A DNA stretch of 20,572 nt, from positions 1-20,572 of the IMG/VR virus record IMGVR_UViG_3300044833_000184; one strand, given 5' to 3'. The notes beneath the pieces are model-generated. The model was not told the DNA's origin. It did no database searches and was given only the letters and a program-made list of their open reading frames with translations. Shown here piece by piece: positions 1 through 5,255 of this stretch. Every line of letters begins with the position of its first letter. Within the stretch, counting starts at the first letter, position 1. The position numbers were made by a program, and so were the translations under genes. Source of the DNA: a virus.

Positions 1-174
1 GACCTCGGCGGCTTCGGCGAGCAGGCTTTTCTGGCGTTCGGTCTCACGCTTGGCTTTCTCCCACTGATCGGCAGCCTCGGCGAGGGTCAGCCTGCGCTTC
101 TGCAGCGCTCGCGGGGTCCGCTTTACAGGAGCTCGAGCTCGAGCTGTCGACTCTGTGGCTGGGGAGCTGACCAT
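1..174 (-). CDS. Hypothetical basic, helical protein, partial (runs off left edge)
   Basis: Reading leftward from an ATG at 174, the frame stays open for 58 codons to the window edge, so the C-terminus is missing. The first ~25 residues are Ser/Thr/Arg/Pro-rich. They are followed by a charged, probably helical stretch (around residues 27-58) with alternating Ala/Glu/Lys/Arg/Gln, as in a coiled coil. The start overlaps the 3' end of the upstream leftward gene by 52 nt. I see no good Shine-Dalgarno just ahead of it, so translational coupling or a different start is possible. No family is recognised. It belongs to a leftward unit diverging from the phage gene block at 435. Confidence 0.5.
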   Translation of the reverse strand, partial: MVSSPATESTARARAPVKRTPRALQKRRLTLAEAADQWEKAKRETERQKSLLAEAAEV

Positions 175-359
175 GGGTCGTTTCGGATGACGAACAGGGT
201 GTCTTGCGCCTTCTCGAGCGCGACTATCGCGACGTTCAAGCGCCGGCGGTGCGGTGGCGGGAGCGGCCCGTGGCCCGCGGCGCGTGCGGCGCATGTCGCG
301 TCGAGGGTGAGGCCGGCTGCTCTGTCGATGGTGAGGTGGAAGTCGGTCTGGGCGTCCAT
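123..359 (-). CDS. Hypothetical protein (78 aa), leftward
   Basis: An ATG at 359 is preceded on the minus strand by a purine-rich GGAAGGGGGG, a good Shine-Dalgarno, which favours it over the ATG at 377. The protein has a short Asp/Thr-rich N-terminus, a Pro/His/Arg patch near residues 32-40, and a helix-like segment with AIVALEKAQDTLF. It ends with Leu/Glu and the stop TAA at 123-125. No family is recognised. It is the first gene of a leftward unit and overlaps the next leftward gene by 52 nt. A minus-strand copy of the nonamer GATAGTCGC lies inside this gene (220-228) but is not followed by a start at the usual spacing. Confidence 0.5.
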   Translation of the reverse strand: MDAQTDFHLTIDRAAGLTLDATCAARAAGHGPLPPPHRRRLNVAIVALEKAQDTLFVIRNDPWSAPQPQSRQLELELL

Positions 360-434
360 GCGCCCCCCTTCCGGCAATGCTTCATTCCGTAAAGCGTACG
401 CCTATGCGGGGACTTTCCCGGCGAAAAGGCTGCA
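360..434. promoter_or_regulatory. Divergent intergenic region
   Basis: These 75 nt separate the leftward pair from the rightward gene at 435. The stretch is noticeably richer in A/T than its surroundings in its middle part and contains the 8-bp palindrome GCGTACGC at 394-401. It is the natural place for divergent promoters or an operator. I cannot assign -35 and -10 boxes with confidence, and the GATAGTCGC motif used by later genes is absent here. Confidence 0.35.
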
Positions 435-983
435 ATGGGCCTGATCGAGGGTGTGGCGCTGTTCGACGTGGCGAGCTGCGAGGCGTTCATCCAGCGCGCC
501 CTCGACAAGTCGCAGATCCGCTACGAGCCCGAGGAGCGCGAGGAGCTGCTCGCGCTCGGCTGGGTGGAGTTCTTCGAGCTGGCCTGCAAGTACAAGCCGC
601 TTCCCGAGCCGCCCTGCGGCTACGGCTCCTGGTTCGCGATGACCCTCGATGACCGCCAGACATACGAGGCGCGCCTGCACGCGGACACCAAGGTCAAGCG
701 CGGGCGCTTCTCCGGGCACGCCGCCATGTTCTTCCCGCGGCGCTTCGGCGACGCCTGGCACAAATCCCATCCCGAGCACCGCTACGTCACCGACCGCGAG
801 ACCGGCAAGCGCAGATGGACCTACGGCGCCCCGATGGTCTCCCTCGACGGCCTGCTCGACATCAACCGGGAGGACCCCGACGAGCACCAGCTCCTCAACG
901 CACGGACGATCAATGCCTTCTGCCACGCAACCATTTCCAAGCTCGGTCTTTCTCGGATCGCTTCGGCGCGCGCTGCTCGATGA
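435..983 (+). CDS. Divergent sigma-70-like protein, N-terminal part (region 2-like)
   Basis: This frame encodes 182 aa from ATG 435, with a weak AAAAGG 8 nt upstream. Residues ~15-75 look like sigma region 2: an acidic helix with YEPEEREELLALGW, then FFELACKYKP, then GSWFAMTLDDRQTYEARL. This is the usual order of an EREDL-type helix, an aromatic ARKYDP-like turn and a helix before a basic stretch. Later, SLDGLLD and an acidic patch resemble the linker between regions 2 and 4. This frame stops at 983 without a region 4. A region-4-like segment continues directly downstream in the +1 frame (952-1149), so the gene may be frameshifted. If it works, it would direct RNA polymerase to phage promoters. 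The assignment is by pattern only and the similarity is distant; an unrelated phage DNA-binding protein is possible. Confidence 0.42.
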   Translation: MGLIEGVALFDVASCEAFIQRALDKSQIRYEPEEREELLALGWVEFFELACKYKPLPEPPCGYGSWFAMTLDDRQTYEARLHADTKVKRGRFSGHAAMFFPRRFGDAWHKSHPEHRYVTDRETGKRRWTYGAPMVSLDGLLDINREDPDEHQLLNARTINAFCHATISKLGLSRIASARAAR

Positions 984-1149
984 CTTCGAGTCAGAGCTCG
1001 TGCTCGCCTCGAAGGTAGCGGTGCTCCAAGCCTCCGGGTATCGGCGCTCAGAGATCGCGCGCATGCTCGACGCCCCGCCGGCGGCGCTCAGGGTCGCCGA
1101 GCTCCGCGTCAAACGAGCCGCCGAGCACCTGGATCTGGGCAACGACTGA
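952..1149 (+). CDS. Sigma region-4-like HTH segment in the +1 frame
   Basis: Beginning around 952, the +1 frame reads LRRALLDDFESELVLASKV, then SGYRRSEIARMLDAPPAALR, then a basic helix ending HLDLGND and TGA at 1149. The order of helix, turn with EIA, and a second helix followed by Arg-rich residues matches sigma region 4 or a similar HTH. It can be reached by a +1 slip from the upstream frame at GGT CTT T (945-951; CTT can re-pair with TTT), or it could start separately at GTG 1000 (49 aa). A sequencing or assembly indel would look the same. The next gene starts at 1150, directly after the stop. Confidence 0.4.
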   Translation, partial: LGSLRRALLDDFESELVLASKVAVLQASGYRRSEIARMLDAPPAALRVAELRVKRAAEHLDLGND

Positions 1150-1386
1150 GTGGGCTTTGTCCGCTATGCCGACCGGCAGTCGCGGGACGCCGAGATCCTC
1201 CGACTGCGCTCAACCGGGCTGTCGCTTAGGAAGATCGCCGCGCTCGTCGGGTGCGGTACGGACGTCGTTCACGGCGTCGTCAACCCCGAGGCGCGCGCCG
1301 CTTACGACGCTCGCCGGCGCGAGCACAACACATCGCCTGAGGGCCTCGAGCGACAGCGCGAGTACCGCGCTCGCAAGAGCGCATAG
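1150..1386 (+). CDS. Small helix-turn-helix DNA-binding protein (78 aa)
   Basis: The GTG start follows immediately on the TGA at 1147-1149, so it is probably coupled to the upstream sigma-like gene. Residues ~12-42 form an HTH of the resolvase/recombinase type (AEILRLRSTGLSLRKIAALV, then a recognition helix with CGTDVVHGVV). The C-terminal half is basic and hydrophilic (ARRREH, RQREYRARK), consistent with DNA contact. There is no catalytic domain. It sits just before the palindromes at 1409-1458 and the integrase, so a role as a repressor or an excisionase-like accessory factor is plausible. That role comes from context, not homology. Confidence 0.6.
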   Translation: MGFVRYADRQSRDAEILRLRSTGLSLRKIAALVGCGTDVVHGVVNPEARAAYDARRREHNTSPEGLERQREYRARKSA

Positions 1387-1408
1387 ACCTAACAGTCCGC
1401 GCAGGGTT

Positions 1409-1426
1409 ATGTCCTGGCCAGGACAT
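1409..1426. repeat. Perfect 18-bp palindrome
   Basis: ATGTCCTGGCCAGGACAT equals its own reverse complement and has no loop. It lies in the 130-nt gap between the HTH gene and the integrase. A spacer-free perfect palindrome fits a dimeric operator or recombinase site better than a terminator. Confidence 0.7.
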
Positions 1427-1458
1427 CGCTACCCATTCGGTGTGAACTGGGTAGCGAT
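1425..1458. repeat. 11-bp inverted repeat with 12-nt loop
   Basis: ATCGCTACCCA (1425-1435) is repeated exactly inverted as TGGGTAGCGAT (1448-1458). It abuts the 18-bp palindrome, sharing the AT at 1425-1426. It could fold as a stem-loop in RNA, but no T-run follows, so a classic intrinsic terminator is not supported. Its place just upstream of the integrase makes an attP arm or core site, or an integrase operator, possible. Confidence 0.6.
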
Positions 1459-1503
1459 CGCCGGCGATCTTCAGCGCTGGCGGGGGCTGGGGAAGTGGGT
1501 AGG

Positions 1504-1512
1504 GATAGTCGA
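1504..1512 (+). promoter_or_regulatory. GATAGTCGM start-site motif, integrase copy (GATAGTCGA)
   Basis: First of nine copies, with the first base 13 nt before the GTG at 1517. GATAGT matches the bacterial -10 consensus at positions 2, 3, 4 and 6, and is placed for transcription to begin at or near the start codon. The last base is A here and C in the other eight copies. Confidence 0.6.
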
Positions 1513-1516
1513 GCTC

Positions 1517-2092
1517 GTGCCCGGCCGCAAGCTCCCGATGACGCTCACGAGCGATGAGATCACGGCGCTCATGGGACGCCCGAACCTGGACGCCCCGACC
1601 GGCCTGCGCAACCGATGCATGCTCGAGCTCATGTATCGGTGCGGGCTTCGTAACTCGGAAGGCTGCGGGATTCATCTGCGCGACGTCGACTGGAAAGCGG
1701 CCGAGCTCCGCATCCGCCCCGAGGTCGCGAAGGGCGGGCGCGAAGCGGTGCTCCCGCTCGAGGCCTCGGCGCTCGAGCTGCTCGAGCGCTGGAAGCCGGT
1801 GCGCCGGCGCTACGCCAACGGCAACGCGAGCCTTTTCGTCACCCTCACCGGCGGCCCCGTCGACCGCCATTACGTGTGGGAGATGACGAGCCGGTACGGC
1901 CGGCGCGCGGGAATCGACCGGCCGATCTGGCCGCACATGCTCCGCCACACCTTCGGGACCGAGCTCCTGCGCGAAGGGTTCGACCTGCGCGAGGTGCAGA
2001 CGCTCATGCGCCACGCCGACATCCGAACCACCGTCCTCTACACGCACCTCGTCGACGTCGAGCTCGCGGCGAAGGTCAGGGCCCGGCGATGA
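1517..2092 (+). CDS. int: Tyrosine recombinase/integrase, catalytic domain only
   Basis: The product would integrate or excise the phage, or resolve its DNA. All hallmark residues are visible when numbered from GTG 1517: Arg45 in CGLRNSE, Lys72 in AKGGRE, His140 and Arg143 in PHMLRHTFGTELL, His166 in LMRHADIRTT, and the nucleophile Tyr175 in LYTHL. The frame is open further upstream, but that extension overlaps the HTH gene in another frame and is not protein-like. The start motif at 1504 points to GTG 1517, giving 191 aa. Phage integrases usually have 300-400 residues with arm-binding and core-binding N-terminal domains, and both are absent here. The stop overlaps the terS start (ATGA). Function as a complete integrase is therefore uncertain; assignment to the superfamily is secure. 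Confidence 0.88.
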   Translation: MPGRKLPMTLTSDEITALMGRPNLDAPTGLRNRCMLELMYRCGLRNSEGCGIHLRDVDWKAAELRIRPEVAKGGREAVLPLEASALELLERWKPVRRRYANGNASLFVTLTGGPVDRHYVWEMTSRYGRRAGIDRPIWPHMLRHTFGTELLREGFDLREVQTLMRHADIRTTVLYTHLVDVELAAKVRARR

Positions 2093-2715
2093 CGCCCAAA
2101 AAGCCTGTCCAGAAACCTGTCCATAAATCTGTCCAAATGGCCACCAAAATGGCCACCAAAAAGCGCCGGCGGTGTGCGGGCAAGACGAAGTCCGGCAAGC
2201 GGTGCAAGGCGTGGGCGCTCATGGGCACGGCGCGGTGCGCCGCGCATCCGACAGGTCCGACACCTAAAAACGCGCGCGCGACGCTGTTCCTCGCCGCGTT
2301 CGCCGAGTCGCACCTGGTCTCGGAGGCGGCGAAGCGCGCGGGGATCCACCGCGACACGGCGTACGCGTGGCGCAAGGCCGATCCCGAGTTCGCGGCCGAG
2401 TGGGCGGAGATCGAGGAGGCCTCGACCGAGCGCCTCGAGCAGGAGGCCCTGCGGCGCGCCGTCGACGGCTGGGTGGAGCGTCCCGTCTTCGACAAGGAGG
2501 GAGAGCAGGTGGGCGAGGTGCGGAAGTTCTCGGACACGCTGCTCATCTTCATGCTCAAGGCGCGCCGGCCGGACACGTATCGCGAGCGCTATCAGCATGA
2601 GCACACGGGCCCTGACGGCGGTCCGATCGCCGCGGAGATAGTCGCGGTCGATGCCCGCGAAGTCGCCGACGCGACCCACGATTTCCTCCGGCGCCTCGCC
2701 GGGCCTGAGTACTGA
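2089..2715 (+). CDS. terS: Terminase small subunit with N-terminal zinc motif
   Basis: The ATG at 2089 overlaps the integrase stop (ATGA). The 208-aa product would recognise phage DNA and recruit TerL for packaging. Residues 1-25 are a Lys/Val/Thr repeat region encoded by short tandem repeats. Cys29, Cys39, Cys50 and His53 (CAGKTKSGKRC, then CAAH) form a small zinc-binding motif common at the N-terminus of phage DNA-binding proteins. Residues ~66-110 are a TerS-type HTH (FLAAFAESHLVSEAAKRAGI, then HRDTAYAWRKADPEF), followed by a long acidic helix and FSDTLLIFMLKARRPDTYRERY, a segment typical of small-terminase homologues. The 3' end overlaps terL by 65 nt. Assignment by pattern and by position before terL is strong. 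Confidence 0.85.
   Translation: MTPKKPVQKPVHKSVQMATKMATKKRRRCAGKTKSGKRCKAWALMGTARCAAHPTGPTPKNARATLFLAAFAESHLVSEAAKRAGIHRDTAYAWRKADPEFAAEWAEIEEASTERLEQEALRRAVDGWVERPVFDKEGEQVGEVRKFSDTLLIFMLKARRPDTYRERYQHEHTGPDGGPIAAEIVAVDAREVADATHDFLRRLAGPEY
2098..2163 (+). repeat. Short tandem repeats in the 5' end of terS
   Basis: Three imperfect ~12-nt units ending in CTGTCC are followed by two near-identical units, AATGGCCACCAA. They encode KPVQKPVHKSVQ and MATKMATKK. This stretch is clearly poorer in GC than its surroundings. It may be replication slippage or a cis site at the start of terS. Confidence 0.6.
2637..2645 (+). promoter_or_regulatory. GATAGTCGC start-site motif, terL copy
   Basis: Begins 14 nt before the ATG at 2651 and lies within the terS coding region, where the codons encode EIVAV. 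It therefore gives terL its own initiation signal despite the overlap with terS. Confidence 0.6.
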
Positions 2716-4165
2716 CGTCGCCCGCCGGATGGCGCGCGGGTCGCCGGCAGGCCTCGCATATGTCGCTTCGGGGGGACGGTGGACGCCGGCGCGCCATCTC
2801 GTGGCGATCGCCGACCGGTTGTGCGCGATCGAGCGCGGCGAGATCGACCGGCTGATGATCTTCCAGCCGCCGCGCTCGGGGAAGAGCATGCTCACCTCGG
2901 AGTTCACGCCGTCCTGGTATCTCGGCCTTCACCCGGACCGGCGGGTCATCCTGTGCTCCTACGGTGCGCATCTCGCGTCGAACTGGGGGCGCAAGTCGCG
3001 TGACGTGCTCGAGGCGTACGGGCCCGCGTACTTCGATGTCGCCGTGGCCAGGACGTCGAAGGCGGCCGATCACTGGAACCTCGAGGGTCAGCCGGGAGGA
3101 ATGAACACCGCGGGCGTCGGCGGGCCGATCACCGGGTTCGGCGCCGATCTCCTCATCATCGACGATCCGCTCAAAGACGCGGAGGAGGCAGGCTCGGAGG
3201 TGATCCGCGCCAAGCAGATCGACTGGTGGCAGGCAGTCGCCCGCACGAGGCTGATGGCCGGCGGGGCGGTGGTGCTGATGCAGACCCGCTGGCATGAGCA
3301 GGACCTCGCCGGGTGGCTGCTCGAGGACATGCGCCACGGCGGCGATCAGTGGGAGGTGCTCTCGCTTCCCGCGATCGCGGAGGAGACCGATCAGCTCGGG
3401 CGCTCAGAAGGTGAGGCTTTGTGGCCATCGAAGTTCCCGCTGGCAGACCTCGAGCGCACCAAGCGCGCGCTCGGCGGCTACTACTGGGCCGCGCTCTACC
3501 AGCAGCGTCCGGTGCCCGCGGGCGGGGCGATCTTCAAGCGCCACGATTTTCGCTACTTCACCGAGGATCCCGAGAACGACCTGTACTGGATGCGCGGCGC
3601 CCAAGGCGAGGAGGACAAGCCGGTCGGGCGCTCCTACTGCTACCAGTTCGTCACCTGCGACCCCGCCTTCTCAGAGAAGGAGACGGCCGACTACACCGCG
3701 CTCGGGCTGTGGGCTGTCACCCCGTGGATGGACCTGCTCCTCTTGGACGTGGCGCGGATCCGCTTCGACGTCGAGAACCTACCCGCCGCCATTCACCGCT
3801 ACTTCGAGCTGTGGTCACCGTCGGACATTCGCATCGAGAGCAAGGCGTATGGGACCAGGGTGATCAACGCGCTCGTGCAACAAGGGTTGCCGATCATCCC
3901 GCTCGAGGCCGACACCGACAAAGTCACCCGCGCCCTCAGTGCTGTTCCCCGCTATGAGTGCCATGCCGTCTTTCACCGTCAGGGCGGCGAGTACGTCGAT
4001 GACTACGAGCGAGAGATGCTCGCATTCCCGAACGGGGCTTACGACGATCAGGTCGACATGTACGCCTACGCCGCGCTCGCACTCCCTGACCTGCAGTTGG
4101 TAGCCGTCAAGCAAGAGTCGATGGGTGAGACACAGACGGGTGGGCTGATGGACCAGCAGCTCTAG
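2651..4165 (+). CDS. terL: Terminase large subunit (packaging ATPase-nuclease)
   Basis: This is the motor that pumps DNA into the prohead and cuts it. In the 504-aa product the ATPase shows Walker A PPRSGKS (73-79), Walker B LLIIDD (167-172), and the coupling segment QTRWHEQDLAGWL around 211-223. The RNase-H-like nuclease shows CDPAFS (Asp337), IESKAYG (Glu396) and AYDDQVD (Asp465/466). Length and domain order are normal. ATG 2651 is chosen because GATAGTCGC lies 14 nt upstream; an internal ATG at 2729 would also keep all motifs. It overlaps the end of terS by 65 nt and is followed after 51 nt by the JAMM gene. Confidence 0.95.
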   Translation: MPAKSPTRPTISSGASPGLSTDVARRMARGSPAGLAYVASGGRWTPARHLVAIADRLCAIERGEIDRLMIFQPPRSGKSMLTSEFTPSWYLGLHPDRRVILCSYGAHLASNWGRKSRDVLEAYGPAYFDVAVARTSKAADHWNLEGQPGGMNTAGVGGPITGFGADLLIIDDPLKDAEEAGSEVIRAKQIDWWQAVARTRLMAGGAVVLMQTRWHEQDLAGWLLEDMRHGGDQWEVLSLPAIAEETDQLGRSEGEALWPSKFPLADLERTKRALGGYYWAALYQQRPVPAGGAIFKRHDFRYFTEDPENDLYWMRGAQGEEDKPVGRSYCYQFVTCDPAFSEKETADYTALGLWAVTPWMDLLLLDVARIRFDVENLPAAIHRYFELWSPSDIRIESKAYGTRVINALVQQGLPIIPLEADTDKVTRALSAVPRYECHAVFHRQGGEYVDDYEREMLAFPNGAYDDQVDMYAYAALALPDLQLVAVKQESMGETQTGGLMDQQL

Positions 4166-4216
4166 GGAAGGAGGGGCGAGCGGGAGGTTGGCGGGCCGAC
4201 TGGGGGTGACGGCAGA

Positions 4217-4651
4217 ATGAGGCTTGTGGATGGTGACTGCGCAGTGACCGCCGCGTCGGTGGTGATCGACTTGCTTGTGGCTCACGCGCTCGAGGAAGCA
4301 CCGAACGAGTGCTGCGGGCTGATCGGTTTGTTCGACGGCGCGCTCCACTTCCCCCTGCGCGCGACCAACTGCGCGCCGCTGCCCGAGCTTGCCTATGAGA
4401 TCGAGGGTAGGGAGCAGTGGGAACTCGAGAACGCGCTCGCGCTCTACGGCCTCGAGGTCGGCGCCATCTACCACTCCCACACTCGGGCCGACGCGCGCCC
4501 GTCGACCAGCGACGTCGAACTCGCGCGCTATCCGGAGCTGCTCTACGTGATCGTGGGCGTGCGCGACCCCCACGCGCCTGAGGTTCGCGTGTTCCGGGTT
4601 GTCGAGAGGGGCATGGAAGAAGTGAACCTGGACATTCGCCTGCCGGGATAG
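4217..4651 (+). CDS. JAMM/MPN (Mov34/PAD-1) family metalloprotease
   Basis: This 144-aa protein has the zinc isopeptidase signature: Glu31 in NECCGLIG, then His86-Ser-His88 followed by Ser96 and Asp99 in YHSHTRADARPSTSD. All predicted zinc ligands and the catalytic Glu are present, so it should be active. Family members cleave ubiquitin-like conjugates or precursors, and in phage lambda a JAMM domain forms part of tail protein K. Here it stands alone between terminase and portal, with no NlpC/P60 domain. A GGGGGTGA 8 nt upstream serves as the Shine-Dalgarno. The stop TAG is embedded in the GATAGTCGC motif of the next gene. The substrate is unknown; virion protein processing or removal of host-attached ubiquitin-like tags are both possible. 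Confidence 0.82.
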   Translation: MRLVDGDCAVTAASVVIDLLVAHALEEAPNECCGLIGLFDGALHFPLRATNCAPLPELAYEIEGREQWELENALALYGLEVGAIYHSHTRADARPSTSDVELARYPELLYVIVGVRDPHAPEVRVFRVVERGMEEVNLDIRLPG

Positions 4652-4655
4652 TCGC
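4647..4655 (+). promoter_or_regulatory. GATAGTCGC start-site motif, 82-aa gene copy
   Basis: Starts 16 nt before ATG 4663, the longest spacing of the set. Its TAG at 4649-4651 is the stop codon of the JAMM gene. Confidence 0.58.
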
Positions 4656-4662
4656 ACTGGCG

Positions 4663-4911
4663 ATGGGGCACACGAAGTTCAAGCGCGACAAGGGCCTCGA
4701 TCACGGCAAGCCGGGCGCCGCGCTCGAGCACGCCACGGACGGTCACACGTCGCTCGTTGTCGGCCATCACGTCCTCGCAGACGGAATCAAGAAGGCGACG
4801 GGGAAGGCGGTCGAGCTGCAGATCGGCGGCCTCGCGAAGCTCGAGATTCGCGACGGGCAATGGAAGCTCGCGCAGCTCCTCGGCCCCGCCGACATCGCGA
4901 AGCTCGCATGA
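4663..4911 (+). CDS. Hypothetical protein (82 aa)
   Basis: The start is supported by the upstream motif. The N-terminal ~27 residues are Lys/His/Gly-rich and polar. The rest looks like a small alternating strand/helix domain: TSLVVGHHVLADGIKKATG, then VELQIGGLAKLEIRDGQW, then a closing helix. No family is recognised. It follows the JAMM gene and its stop overlaps the start of the zinc-finger gene (ATGA), so those two are probably co-translated. A virion or head-assembly role is suggested only by position. Confidence 0.65.
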   Translation: MGHTKFKRDKGLDHGKPGAALEHATDGHTSLVVGHHVLADGIKKATGKAVELQIGGLAKLEIRDGQWKLAQLLGPADIAKLA

Positions 4912-5087
4912 GCCGCCGCCGCTGCCTCGAGTGCGACCGCCCGCTCCTCCCTAACGAGCAGGGGGCGTTGTGCAACGGCTGCTACTTCGAGGCGATCACC
5001 ACTCCCGAGCCTGCGGATTCGCCACGCCCTCTATTCCGTCCAGCGTCATCTTCTCGAGATATGCCCGGTAGACCGGCGCCCCGTTGA
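4908..5087 (+). CDS. Small zinc-finger protein (59 aa)
   Basis: The ATG overlaps the previous stop (ATGA). Two Cys pairs, CLEC near residue 7 and CNGC near residue 22, form a compact zinc-ribbon-like knuckle. Everything after about residue 30 is Pro/Ser/Arg-rich and lies antisense to a leftward gene (4996-5175), so the conserved part is probably only the first ~28 residues. Function is unknown; such knuckles serve as nucleic acid or protein adaptors in phage genomes. Confidence 0.6.
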   Translation: MSRRRCLECDRPLLPNEQGALCNGCYFEAITTPEPADSPRPLFRPASSSRDMPGRPAPR

Positions 5088-5175
5088 CCAACTCGATCGC
5101 TTTGCAGGCGGCCTCAAGTGCCTCGCGGTGAAGCTGCTCGTTATCGCCGTGGGCCGCGATCACTAGGCGGTACAT
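4996..5175 (-). CDS. Hypothetical leftward protein (59 aa)
   Basis: The minus-strand ATG at 5173-5175 has an ideal Shine-Dalgarno, GGAGGA, 4-5 nt ahead. The product looks like a real folded protein: MYRLVIAAHGDNEQLHREAL (a strand then a helix), EAACKAIELVNG (helix), and PVYRAYLEKMTLDGIEGV. It is opposite in direction to all late genes around it and overlaps the last 92 nt of the zinc-finger gene tail to tail. No family is recognised. The strong ribosome site and protein-like composition argue against it being a shadow of the + strand frame, whose tail is low in complexity here. Confidence 0.6.
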   Translation of the reverse strand: MYRLVIAAHGDNEQLHREALEAACKAIELVNGAPVYRAYLEKMTLDGIEGVANPQAREW

Positions 5176-5242
5176 CGCTCTCCTCCAGGTAGCGGACCAC
5201 GCCAGCCCCACCCCCCTTCCCTGCCGCCGTTTCAGCCGGGGA
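5176..5242. promoter_or_regulatory. Divergent spacer before the portal gene
   Basis: This gap holds the ribosome site of the leftward gene (minus strand, 5181-5186) and leads into the portal start motif. It includes a C-rich run around 5208-5220. No hairpin terminator or clear -35 box is seen. Confidence 0.3.
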
Positions 5243-5251
5243 GATAGTCGC
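5243..5251 (+). promoter_or_regulatory. GATAGTCGC start-site motif, portal copy
   Basis: Begins 13 nt before the GTG at 5256 and lies in non-coding DNA, so its conservation here cannot be due to a protein sequence. Confidence 0.62.
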
Positions 5252-5255
5252 CCTC

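Noticed and set aside
402-1142. Long minus-strand open frame (246 codons) opposite the sigma-like gene
   Set aside because: Its composition is Val/Gly/Ala/Arg-biased as expected for the complement of a high-GC gene, and it has no recognisable domain; the + strand frames give coherent protein patterns.
1157-1516. N-terminal extension of the integrase frame from ATG 1157
   Set aside because: It runs through the HTH gene in another frame and through the palindromes, its translation is Arg/Ser-rich and not integrase-like, and the start motif points to GTG 1517.
3815-4657. Long minus-strand open frame (280 codons) across terL and the JAMM gene
   Set aside because: It covers the conserved nuclease and JAMM motifs of the + strand genes and has no domain of its own.
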